Source: an uncultured Pseudomonadota bacterium (GTDB lineage: Bacteria; Pseudomonadota; Gammaproteobacteria; Steroidobacterales; Steroidobacteraceae). From it: a DNA stretch of 34,160 bases. The position numbers and the translations under genes were made by a program. Location of the stretch: positions 1-34,160 of the forward strand of contig CAITAM010000279.1 in NCBI GenBank assembly GCA_903890265.1, written 5' to 3'. Every line of letters starts with the position of its first letter. The stretch's first letter is position 1. Under the pieces are notes generated by a model. That model had not been told where the DNA came from and did no database searches. It saw only the letters and a program-made list of their open reading frames with translations. Below, piece by piece: positions 14,621 to 22,892 of this stretch.

Positions 14621-14911
14621 ATGCTACAGATCCAGTGTCCCTACTGCGGCGTGCGTCCCGAGTCGGAGTTCGCCTACGGCGGCGAGGCGCACATCGCCCG
14701 CCCCACCGATCCGTCGACGCTGAACGATGACCAGTGGGCTGAGTTTCTCTACATGCGAACCAACACGAAGGGCGTGCACGCCGAGCGCTGGCGCCACGCG
14801 CGTGGCTGTAATCGCTTCTTCAACGCGCTGCGCGACACGACGTCCGATCGCTTCCTTGCGTTTTATCGCACCGGCGAGCCGCGCCCGGTGCTTGCCGGAG
14901 GCAAGCCATGA
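14621..14911 (+). CDS. soxD: Sarcosine oxidase delta subunit
   Basis: Small zinc-binding structural subunit of the heterotetrameric enzyme, 96 residues. Cys6 and Cys9 (CPYCG) with His59 and Cys63 (HARGC) match the zinc ligand positions known for this subunit. RPTDPSTLNDDQWAEFLYMR is characteristic of the family. It starts at ATG 14621, ten bases after the soxB stop, and its stop overlaps the soxA start as ATGA, so translation is probably coupled. No anomalies seen. Confidence 0.95.
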   Translation: MLQIQCPYCGVRPESEFAYGGEAHIARPTDPSTLNDDQWAEFLYMRTNTKGVHAERWRHARGCNRFFNALRDTTSDRFLAFYRTGEPRPVLAGGKP

Positions 14912-17904
14912 GCGCCTTTCGCACCGCGACGGGCGGGCGTATCGACCGCTCGCGGGTCATCGAGTTTGAGTTCGACGGCGTACGCTACACGGGCCTCGCC
15001 GGCGACACGCTGGCCTCGGCCCTGCTCGCCAACGGCGTGCACCTCATGGGACGCTCGTTCAAGTACCACCGGCCGCGCGGCGTGCTTGGCGCCGGCGCCG
15101 AGGAACCGAACGCGCTGGTCGGGGTATGGCGCGACGAGGCGCGCTACACGCCGAACCTGCGCGCCACGACCGTCGAGCTCTACGCGGGACTCAAGGCCGA
15201 GAGCCAGAACCGCTCCCCGAGCCTCACGGTCGATAAGGGCAGCGTCAATTCGCTGCTCTCGCCGTTCATTCCGGCGGGCTTCTACTACAAGACCTTCATG
15301 TGGCCGAAAGGCGCCTGGAAGTCGCTCTACGAGCCCGCCATCCGCGAGGCCGCGGGCCTCGGCCGGGCGCCGCGCCTTGCCGATCCCGACCGCTACGGCA
15401 ACCGCCACGCGCACTGCGACGTGCTGGTCATCGGCGCGGGCCCGGCCGGCATCGCCGCGGCGCGGGCTGCCGCCGCCGCCGGTGCCTCGGTCATCCTCTG
15501 CGACGAGCAGGCCGAATTTGGCGGTTCGCTGCTGGCCGACCCGACGGCCGAGATCGACGGCCAGCCCGCCGCCCAGTGGCTTGCCGCCTCTCTCGCGGAA
15601 CTCTCGGCGGCGTCCCGCGTCACGCTGCTGGGTCGCACGACCGCGTTCGGCTACTTCCCGCACAACCACGTTGGCCTCAACCAGAAGCTGACCGACCACC
15701 TCGACAAACCCGCCGAGGGTGCGATCCGGGAACGGCTGTGGCAGGTGCGCGCCTCCCAGGTGCTGATTGCCCAGGGTGCGATCGAACGGCCGCTGGTATT
15801 TCCGGGCAATGACCTGCCGGGGATCCTGCTCGCCTCGGCGGCACGAACCTACCTCAACCGGTACGGCGTTCGCGTCGGCGAGCAGATTGCGGTCGTCACC
15901 GCGCACGACGCGGCCTACCAGACCGCCTTTGAACTGAAGGCGGCCGGTGCCGGCATCGCCGTGATCGCCGATGTCCGTGCCGACGTGGATGCCGCCCTGC
16001 TCGAGCAGGCGGCGGGTCTTGGCATCACCGTGAGGCGCGCTGCCACGGTACTCGGAACCACCGGCAAGCTGCGGGTCACGGGCCTCGTGCTCGGCTCGGT
16101 CAGCGGCGAGGCGGTCCAGGCCGGCGACACGATCGCCTGCGACGCCGTGATCATGTCCGGCGGCTTCACGCCGAGTGTTCACCTGCACTCCCAGTCGCGG
16201 GGCAAGCTCGAGTGGCAGCCGGCACTGGGCGCCTTCGTCCCGGGTGAGGCGGCGGAGGCCACGCTCTCGGCCGGCGCGTGCCGCGGCGTGTTCGGACTCG
16301 CGGCCGTCCTCAATGACGGCGCGGCGCAGGGCGCGGCGGCAGCCACCGCGGCCGGACACGGCGCCGGCGTGCGCACCTACCAGGCGAGCGAGGCCGCGCG
16401 CCACGGCGGCGGCTTCCTCGGCGCGCTGCCCCAGCCGGGCGGCAAGCCCGGCAAGAAGGCGTTCCTCGACTGGCAGAACGACGTCACGACCCGCGACATC
16501 GCGCTCGCGATCCGCGAGGGCTTCGTCTCGGTCGAGCACGTCAAGCGCTACACGACGAACGGCATGGCGACCGACCAGGGCAAGACGTCGAACATGAACG
16601 CGCTGGCTCTGGTCGCGGCAACGCTCGGCAAGCCGATCCCGGAGTGCGGCCTGACGACCTTCCGCATGCCCTACACCCCGGTGACCTTCGGCAGCTTCGC
16701 CGGCTACTCGCGCGGGGATCTCTTTGAGCCCGTGCGACGGACCGCGATCCATGACTGGGCGCGCGAGCACGGTGCGGTGTTCGAAGACGTCGGCGCCTGG
16801 AAGCGGGCACGCTACTTCCCGCGCGGCGGCGAGGACATGCACGAGGCCGTGAACCGCGAGTGCATCGCCCTGCGGCACGGCTGCGGCATCTTCGACGCCT
16901 CGACACTCGGCAAGATCGAGGTCGTGGGCCCGGATGCCGCGACGTTCCTCGAGCGGCTCTACGTCAATTCCTGGGCGAACCTCAAGGTGGGCCGGTCCCG
17001 CTACGGCATCCTCTGCCGCGAGGACGGCTTCGTCTACGACGACGGCGTCATCGCCAGGCTCGCCGAAGACCGCTTCCACGTCACGACCACGACCGGCGGC
17101 GCGGCGCGCGTCTACGCGTTCATGGAGGACTACCTGCAGACCGAGTGGCAGGACCTCAGGGTGTGGCTGACCTCGATCACCGAGCAGTACTCGGTCATCG
17201 CCGTCCAGGGCCCGAATGCGCGGCGCGTTCTCGAGCCGCTCATCGAGGGTGTCGACCTGTCCGCGACCGCGCTGCCGCACATGGGCGTGGCCACCGGGCG
17301 GATTCTCGGCGTGCCGATGCGCCTCTTCCGCGTCAGCTTCACCGGTGAGCTCGGCTTCGAGGTCAACGTGCCAGCCGATTACGGTCGCGCGGTGTGGGAG
17401 GCGATCTTCGCGTCCGGCGAGTCGCACGGCATCGTGCCGTACGGTACGGAGGCCATGCACGTGCTGCGCGCGGAGAAGGGCTACATCATCGTCGGCCAGG
17501 AAACCGACGGCACGCTGACGCCGGACGACGCGGGTCTCGGCTGGGCGATCGGCCGCCAGAAAGCGGATTTCGTCGGCAAGCGCTCACTCGCCCGGGCTTC
17601 GATGCAGACCGCCGATCGCAAGCAGCTCGTCGGCCTTCGCACGGTCGATCCGGCCGTGGTGCTTGAGGAAGGCGCACAGATCGTCGACTCGCCGGGACAG
17701 ACCCCGCCGATGCGCCTGATCGGGCACGTCACCTCGTCCTACCACAGCGCCGTGCTCGGCCACTCGATCGCGCTCGCCGTGGTGCGGGGCGGGCGGGCCC
17801 GGCTCGGGCACACGCTTTACGTCCCCATGCCGGAGGGCGATATTCCGGTCACGGTGACCTCGACCGTGTTCTACGACGCGGATGGAGCACGCCTGCATGG
17901 CTGA
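14908..17904 (+). CDS. soxA: Sarcosine oxidase alpha subunit
   Basis: Large subunit (998 residues) binding NAD+ and folate. The N-terminal ferredoxin-like segment (about 15-105) includes MGRSFKYHRPRG. The nucleotide-binding pyridine-disulfide-type domain begins at GAGPAG (176-181), with ERPLVFPGNDLPG further along. The C-terminal half (about 610-990) is a GcvT-like THF domain, where the intermediate from the beta-subunit active site would be captured to form methylene-THF. It overlaps soxD by four bases and soxG by eight, as expected for coupled translation. It is intact and of normal length. Confidence 0.96.
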   Translation: MSAFRTATGGRIDRSRVIEFEFDGVRYTGLAGDTLASALLANGVHLMGRSFKYHRPRGVLGAGAEEPNALVGVWRDEARYTPNLRATTVELYAGLKAESQNRSPSLTVDKGSVNSLLSPFIPAGFYYKTFMWPKGAWKSLYEPAIREAAGLGRAPRLADPDRYGNRHAHCDVLVIGAGPAGIAAARAAAAAGASVILCDEQAEFGGSLLADPTAEIDGQPAAQWLAASLAELSAASRVTLLGRTTAFGYFPHNHVGLNQKLTDHLDKPAEGAIRERLWQVRASQVLIAQGAIERPLVFPGNDLPGILLASAARTYLNRYGVRVGEQIAVVTAHDAAYQTAFELKAAGAGIAVIADVRADVDAALLEQAAGLGITVRRAATVLGTTGKLRVTGLVLGSVSGEAVQAGDTIACDAVIMSGGFTPSVHLHSQSRGKLEWQPALGAFVPGEAAEATLSAGACRGVFGLAAVLNDGAAQGAAAATAAGHGAGVRTYQASEAARHGGGFLGALPQPGGKPGKKAFLDWQNDVTTRDIALAIREGFVSVEHVKRYTTNGMATDQGKTSNMNALALVAATLGKPIPECGLTTFRMPYTPVTFGSFAGYSRGDLFEPVRRTAIHDWAREHGAVFEDVGAWKRARYFPRGGEDMHEAVNRECIALRHGCGIFDASTLGKIEVVGPDAATFLERLYVNSWANLKVGRSRYGILCREDGFVYDDGVIARLAEDRFHVTTTTGGAARVYAFMEDYLQTEWQDLRVWLTSITEQYSVIAVQGPNARRVLEPLIEGVDLSATALPHMGVATGRILGVPMRLFRVSFTGELGFEVNVPADYGRAVWEAIFASGESHGIVPYGTEAMHVLRAEKGYIIVGQETDGTLTPDDAGLGWAIGRQKADFVGKRSLARASMQTADRKQLVGLRTVDPAVVLEEGAQIVDSPGQTPPMRLIGHVTSSYHSAVLGHSIALAVVRGGRARLGHTLYVPMPEGDIPVTVTSTVFYDADGARLHG

Positions 17905-18490
17905 CACGACCCCGACCCGGATTCCGGCCTCCCTGATCGATGCACGCCGCTCGCCGGTGGTGACGCGCCGGGACTGGCTGCAGCCGCTCGCGCCGCGGGC
18001 CCGCTTTACGCTCCGCGGTGGCGCCGATGCCCGGCGCGCTGCCGGGGCCGCCTTCGGCCTCGTGCTGCCCGAAGACGCCTGCCGCTCGGCGGCCACCCCG
18101 ACCCGGGCCGCGCTGTGGCTCGGTCCGGACGAGCAGCTGCTCCTTGGCCTCGAGACGGACACCGCGAGCATCCAGGAGGGCCTCGAGCAGGCGCTGCGGG
18201 GCATCGCCCATTCGCTGGTCGACGTCAGTCACCGCCAGACGGCGCTTGAGATCAGCGGTCCGCACGCGGAAGCGATCCTGAACGGCGCATCACCGCTCGA
18301 CCTGTCGCTCAGCGCCTTTCCGGTCGGGATGTGCACCCGCACGGTGTTCGAGAAGGCGGACGTCGTGCTGTGGCGCCCGCGTGCCGACACCTTCCACATC
18401 GAGGTCTGGCGCTCCTTCACCGATTACGTGAGCTCACTGATCGCCGAGATCGGTCGCGAGTACTACCCGGGTGACGGACGCGCCGCCTGA
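17897..18490 (+). CDS. soxG: Sarcosine oxidase gamma subunit
   Basis: The 197-residue gamma subunit, GcvT-like in fold but without a catalytic centre. Segments such as GPDEQLLLG, LVDVSHRQTALEISGPHAEAIL, FPVGMCTRTVFEKADVVLWR and FHIEVWRSFTDYV are typical of SoxG. ATG 17897 is preferred, overlapping the soxA end; the in-frame ATG at 17882 would add five residues. It completes soxBDAG and is followed after 45 bases by sdaA. Confidence 0.94.
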   Translation: MADTTPTRIPASLIDARRSPVVTRRDWLQPLAPRARFTLRGGADARRAAGAAFGLVLPEDACRSAATPTRAALWLGPDEQLLLGLETDTASIQEGLEQALRGIAHSLVDVSHRQTALEISGPHAEAILNGASPLDLSLSAFPVGMCTRTVFEKADVVLWRPRADTFHIEVWRSFTDYVSSLIAEIGREYYPGDGRAA

Positions 18491-18535
18491 TCCTTTATGT
18501 CAGGCGGGCGCACCCTGCCGAACGGAGCCACGCCC

Positions 18536-19906
18536 ATGAACCTAAGCGTCCTTGATATCTTCAAGATCGGCATCGGCCCGTCCAGCTCGCACACGATGGG
18601 GCCGATGAATGCAACGCGGATGTTCTGCGAGGACCTCGTCAGCCGAGGGCTGTTCGATGCGACCCGCCAGGTCAGCGTACAGCTTTACGGCTCGCTGGCC
18701 CTCACCGGGCGCGGCCATTGCACCGACCGCGCGGTGCTTCTCGGCCTCGAGGGCTTCGCGCCCGAAACGCTCGATCCGGATCTCGTCGAACCGACGCTCG
18801 CCCGCATCCAGTCCTCGCAGCGACTGAAGCTCCTCGGCCGGCACGAGGTGGAGTTCGATGAAGCACTCGATCTCCTGTGGCTGAAGGACCAGGTGCTTGC
18901 CGGACATCCGAACGGCATGCGCGTGACGGCGTTCGGTGACGGTCGGGAAGCGCTCTACAGCGAGGAGTTCTACTCGATCGGCGGCGGCTTCGTGCTGCGC
19001 GCCTCGGAGCTTGGCGCAGCCGCCGGCAGTGGCCGGGAGGTCAAGGTTCGCTACCCGTTCTCGTCCGGCGATTCGCTGCTCGCGCAGTGCCGGGAGCACG
19101 GCCTCGAGATCCACGAGCTGGTGGCGGCCAACGAGCTCGCGTTCCGCCCCGCCGCGGAGACGGAAGCGGCGCTGCTGCGCATCTGGGGCGTGATGCAGGC
19201 CTGCGTCGAGCGCGGCTTCAAGGCGAGCGGCCTGCTGCCCGGCTCGCTCAAGGTCCGCCGGCGCGCGCCGAAGCTCTACCGCACGCTGTCGGAGTCGCGG
19301 GAAGTCCGGCCGCTCGACGTGATGGACTGGGTCGACGCGTTCGCGCTCGCCGTCAACGAGGAAAACGCGGCCGGCGGCAAGGTCGTGACCGCGCCGACCA
19401 ACGGCGCGGCAGGCATCGTCCCGGCGGTCCTCATGTTCTACAACCGGTTCGAGCCGGGCGCGTCGGACGCCGGCGTCCTGCGCTTCCTGTACACGGCCGG
19501 TGCGATCGGCATGCTGTACAAGACCAACGCCTCGATCTCCGGCGCCGAGATGGGCTGCCAGGGCGAGGTGGGCGTGGCCTGCTCGATGGCCGCCGGCGGC
19601 CTCGTGGCCGCACTCAACGGCAGCAACGGCCATGTCGAGAATGCCGCCGAGATCGGCATGGAACACAACCTCGGTCTGACCTGCGACCCGGTGGCGGGCC
19701 TCGTGCAGATCCCGTGCATCGAGCGCAACGCGATGGGTGCGGTCAAGGCCATCAACGCGGCGCGCCTTGCGATGCGCGGTGACGGCACGCACAAGGTGTC
19801 GCTCGATCACGTGATCGCGACCATGCGCCAGACCGGACTCGACATGTCGGTCATCTACAAGGAAACCTCGGAAGGCGGCCTCGCCGTCAACGTGCCGGAG
19901 TGCTGA
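18536..19906 (+). CDS. sdaA: L-serine dehydratase (single-chain, iron-sulfur)
   Basis: Deaminates L-serine to pyruvate and ammonia with a [4Fe-4S] cluster. The chain is 456 residues, with the beta and alpha domains fused. The N-terminus IFKIGIGPSSSHTMGPM is the family signature. Cys341, Cys383 and Cys394 have the spacing of the three cluster ligands of the Legionella enzyme. The chain ends in Cys456, matching the C-terminal 'tail-in-mouth' cysteine that caps that cluster. ATG 18536 with CGGAG is chosen over an upstream start at 18497. Between the sox genes and fdhD it gives the exit for the glycine carbon: glycine plus methylene-THF to serine, then to pyruvate. The serine hydroxymethyltransferase needed must be encoded elsewhere. 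Confidence 0.96.
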   Translation: MNLSVLDIFKIGIGPSSSHTMGPMNATRMFCEDLVSRGLFDATRQVSVQLYGSLALTGRGHCTDRAVLLGLEGFAPETLDPDLVEPTLARIQSSQRLKLLGRHEVEFDEALDLLWLKDQVLAGHPNGMRVTAFGDGREALYSEEFYSIGGGFVLRASELGAAAGSGREVKVRYPFSSGDSLLAQCREHGLEIHELVAANELAFRPAAETEAALLRIWGVMQACVERGFKASGLLPGSLKVRRRAPKLYRTLSESREVRPLDVMDWVDAFALAVNEENAAGGKVVTAPTNGAAGIVPAVLMFYNRFEPGASDAGVLRFLYTAGAIGMLYKTNASISGAEMGCQGEVGVACSMAAGGLVAALNGSNGHVENAAEIGMEHNLGLTCDPVAGLVQIPCIERNAMGAVKAINAARLAMRGDGTHKVSLDHVIATMRQTGLDMSVIYKETSEGGLAVNVPEC

Positions 19907-19921
19907 CACCGGGAGGCTGCC

Positions 19922-20779
19922 GTGGCCGTCTCACCCCCTGATACACCGAGCCTGACCGTCGACATCGTGCGCTGGTCGCGCACGCACCAGGTCGCGCTCG
20001 ACGATGCGGTCGTGACCGAAGAGCCGCTCGAAATCCGCGTCCGCGCCGGCACCGGATCCGCCTACGCCACGCTTGCGATCACGATGCGCACGCCCGGTCA
20101 CGACGTCGAACTTGCGCTCGGCTTCCTGTACGGCGAGGGCCTGCTGGTCGCGCGTGGGGACGTACTCGAGGCGCAGATCTGCACCACCACGAGCAACGTG
20201 GTCAACGTCACGGTGCGGCCGGACCTTGATCTGCGCGCCAAAACGGAATCCCGCCGCTTCTACACGACGTCGAGCTGCGGCCTGTGCGGCCGCAGCTCGC
20301 TCGATGCGGTGGCCGCCGCCCTCAAAGGGCGCCGCGTGGCCGGTGACCGCCCGGTAAGTACCGATACGCTTACCGCCCTGCCCGTGCTGCTGCGCGGGCG
20401 GCAGACCGTGTTCCATGCCACCGGCGGCCTGCACGGGTGTGGGCTCTTTACGGCCGGCGGTGAGCTCGTTGCGGTGCGCGAGGACGTGGGCCGACATAAT
20501 GCCGTCGACAAGCTCGTCGGCCGGTCCTTCCTGGACGGGACCCTGCCGGGCACCGACCGGATCCTGATGCTGAGCGGGCGGGCCGGCTTCGAGCTCGTGC
20601 AGAAGGCCGTGATGGCCGGCATCTCGGTCGTCGCCGCGGTCGGTGCGCCGACCTCGCTCGCCGTGGAACTGGCCCGAACCGCCGGCCAGACGCTGGTCGG
20701 CTTCGTGACGCCCGAGCGGCTGAACGTGTACGCCGGCGGCCACCGGCTGGGCCTTGACGGACCGGCCGGCGGTGCCTGA
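19922..20779 (+). CDS. fdhD: Formate dehydrogenase sulfurtransferase/accessory protein FdhD
   Basis: Passes sulfur to the bis-MGD molybdenum cofactor so that formate dehydrogenase becomes active. The chain is 285 residues. The conserved CGLCG motif (Cys119 and Cys122) holds the cysteines that carry sulfur in E. coli FdhD. RTPGHDVELALGFLYGEG (57-74) and REDVGRHNAVDKLVG are typical. GTG start after GGGAGG, 15 bases from the sdaA stop. It stands directly before fdsG, which is consistent with a maturation role for the FdsGBAD enzyme. Confidence 0.95.
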   Translation: MAVSPPDTPSLTVDIVRWSRTHQVALDDAVVTEEPLEIRVRAGTGSAYATLAITMRTPGHDVELALGFLYGEGLLVARGDVLEAQICTTTSNVVNVTVRPDLDLRAKTESRRFYTTSSCGLCGRSSLDAVAAALKGRRVAGDRPVSTDTLTALPVLLRGRQTVFHATGGLHGCGLFTAGGELVAVREDVGRHNAVDKLVGRSFLDGTLPGTDRILMLSGRAGFELVQKAVMAGISVVAAVGAPTSLAVELARTAGQTLVGFVTPERLNVYAGGHRLGLDGPAGGA

Positions 20780-20858
20780 CGGCCGGCGGCCCGTGGTATT
20801 CTGGAGCGGTTCCAAATCGATTCTTACCGCGGTAGTTCAGGCAGTGGATAACTCGCAC

Positions 20859-21332
20859 ATGACGGCATTTTCGGCGGCGGACGTCAGCCTCGTTGAGCGC
20901 ATTGCGGCCGACCTCGCGCACAAACCCGGGCCGCTGCTCGAGGTGCTGCACGGCGTCCAGCACGCCCTGGGCTACGTGCCGGCCGACGCCGTGCCGGTGA
21001 TCGCCCGCGTGCTGAACCTGTCGCGCGCCGAGGTACACGGCGTCGTGACCTTCTACCACCACTTTCGCAGCACGAAGCCGGGCCGGACGATCGTCCAGGT
21101 CTGCCGTGCCGAGGCCTGCCAGTCGATGAACGGCGCGGCGCTCGAGGCGCACGCCAAGGCACGTCTCGGCGTCGACTACCACGGGACCACCGCCGACGGC
21201 CGCTACTCGCTCGAGCCCGTCTACTGCCTTGGCAACTGCGCGCTGGCGCCGTCGGTGATGATCGGTGACGACATCCACGGCCGGGTGACGCCGGCGCGGT
21301 TTGACGCGCTGCTCGAAGGAGAAGGCGCATGA
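20859..21332 (+). CDS. fdsG: NAD-linked formate dehydrogenase gamma subunit (NuoE-like)
   Basis: A [2Fe-2S] thioredoxin-fold electron-transfer subunit of soluble NAD-dependent formate dehydrogenase, 157 residues from ATG 20859. Four cluster ligands are visible: Cys82 and Cys87 (VCRAEACQ), Cys123 and Cys127 (CLGNC). The frame is open to 20754 inside fdhD; GTG 20844 is an alternative start, while the longer extension runs through non-conserved sequence. Ribosome sites are weak for all choices. The 79-base gap after fdhD has a TATTCT at 20797-20802 but no convincing -35 box, so an internal promoter is uncertain. Confidence 0.93.
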   Translation: MTAFSAADVSLVERIAADLAHKPGPLLEVLHGVQHALGYVPADAVPVIARVLNLSRAEVHGVVTFYHHFRSTKPGRTIVQVCRAEACQSMNGAALEAHAKARLGVDYHGTTADGRYSLEPVYCLGNCALAPSVMIGDDIHGRVTPARFDALLEGEGA

Positions 21333-22870
21333 CGGTTACCGTTTACGTACCGAAGGACTCGAGCGCCCTGTCGCTCGGCGCCGAAGCCGTGGCTCGCGCC
21401 ATCGAGCGCGAGGCCGCGACCCGTGGTGAAGCGGTTCGCCTGGTCCGCAACGGCTCGCGCGGCCTTTACTTCCTGGAGCCCATGGTCGAGGTCATGGTCG
21501 CCGGTGAGCGCTACGCGTACGGTCCGGTCGACGTCACCGACGTGCCGGGGCTGTTCGATGCCGGCTTTCTGAAGGGCGGCAGCCATCCGCTCGGTCACGG
21601 CCGGACCGAGGCAATCCCCTACCTCGCCAGGCAGCAGCGTCTCACCTTCGCCCGCGTCGGCATCACCGACCCCGCGAGCGTGGCCGACTACCTGCTGCAC
21701 GGCGGTTACGTGGGCCTTAAGAACGCGCTCGCGATGGCGCCGTCCGACATCGTCAAGACCGTGACGGACTCCGGCCTGCGCGGACGGGGCGGTGCCGCCT
21801 TTCCGACCGGCATCAAGTGGAAGACCGTGCTCGACCAGCCCGTGGAACAGAAGTACGTCTGCTGCAACGCCGACGAGGGAGACTCCGGCACGTTCTCCGA
21901 CCGCATGATCATGGAAGGCGATCCGTTCGCCCTGATCGAGGGCATGACCATCGCCGGGCTCGCGGTCGGCGCGACGATGGGCTACATCTACGCCCGCGCC
22001 GAGTACCCACACGCCTGTCGCGCGCTCGCGACCGCGATCGACGCGGCGCGCAACGCCAATTTCCTCGGCGACAACATCCAGGGCACCGGCCGGCGCTTTG
22101 ACATCGAGGTCCGCCTCGGTGCCGGCGCCTACATCTGCGGTGAAGAGACGTCGATGCTGGAGAGCCTCGAGGGCAAGCGTGGCGAGGTCCGTGCCAAGCC
22201 ACCGCTGCCGGCGATCGAGGGCCTGTTCGGCAAGCCGACCGTGGTCAACAACGTGATTTCGCTCGCGACGGTGCCGGTCATCCTGGCCAAGGGCGGCGAG
22301 TACTACCGGGACTTCGGCGTCGGTCGCTCGCGCGGCACCCTGCCGCTGCAGCTGACCGGCAACCTGAAGCGCGGCGGCCTGGTCGAACTCGCCTTCGGCT
22401 GCTCGCTCCGGGAGCTGCTCTACGATTACGCCGGCGGCTCGGCCACCGGCCGCCCGCTGAAGGCGATCCAGGTCGGCGGGCCGCTCGGCGCCTACCTACC
22501 GGAATCGCAGTTCGACACCGTGGTCGATTACGAGGCGCTGGCGGCCATCGGCGCGCTGCTCGGCCACGGCGGCATCGTCGCCTTCGACGACACCGTCGAC
22601 ATGGCGCACATGGCCCGCTACGCGATGGAATTCTGTGCCACCGAGTCCTGCGGCAAGTGCACGCCGTGCCGGATCGGCTCGACTCGCGGCCAGGACGTGA
22701 TCGCCGACATCAAGGCAGGTCACCGCCGCGACGAGAACCTGACGCTGCTGAACGAATTGCTGGACACCATGCAGTACGGATCGCTGTGCGGCCTCGGCGG
22801 CATGACGCCGTACCCGGTCCGCAGCGCCCTCAAGCATTTCCCCGCGGACTTCGGTCCGCAACGCGCCTAA
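21329..22870 (+). CDS. fdsB: NAD-linked formate dehydrogenase beta subunit (NuoF-like)
   Basis: Binds FMN and NAD+ and carries a [4Fe-4S] cluster; it passes electrons from the molybdenum subunit to NAD+. The chain is 513 residues. GLRGRGGAAFPTG (149-161) is the NADH/FMN glycine-rich loop, followed by CNADEGDSGTF (179-189) and GAGAYICGEETSMLESLEG. Cys441, Cys444, Cys447 (CGKCTPC) and Cys487 ligate the cluster. The first 100 residues, a thioredoxin-like region in the family, contain no cysteine and so bind no cluster. ATGA overlap with fdsG indicates coupled translation. Confidence 0.95.
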   Translation: MTVTVYVPKDSSALSLGAEAVARAIEREAATRGEAVRLVRNGSRGLYFLEPMVEVMVAGERYAYGPVDVTDVPGLFDAGFLKGGSHPLGHGRTEAIPYLARQQRLTFARVGITDPASVADYLLHGGYVGLKNALAMAPSDIVKTVTDSGLRGRGGAAFPTGIKWKTVLDQPVEQKYVCCNADEGDSGTFSDRMIMEGDPFALIEGMTIAGLAVGATMGYIYARAEYPHACRALATAIDAARNANFLGDNIQGTGRRFDIEVRLGAGAYICGEETSMLESLEGKRGEVRAKPPLPAIEGLFGKPTVVNNVISLATVPVILAKGGEYYRDFGVGRSRGTLPLQLTGNLKRGGLVELAFGCSLRELLYDYAGGSATGRPLKAIQVGGPLGAYLPESQFDTVVDYEALAAIGALLGHGGIVAFDDTVDMAHMARYAMEFCATESCGKCTPCRIGSTRGQDVIADIKAGHRRDENLTLLNELLDTMQYGSLCGLGGMTPYPVRSALKHFPADFGPQRA

Positions 22871-22892
22871 CGCCACTCTGCGGAGCACGGAC

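Noticed and set aside
14863..17460. Very long minus-strand open frames opposite real genes (for example 14863-17460, 24009-25550, 11579-13171)
   Set aside because: They lie antisense to firmly identified genes, are rich in Arg, Gly, Ala, Val and His in the way of GC-rich shadow frames, and show no family motifs.
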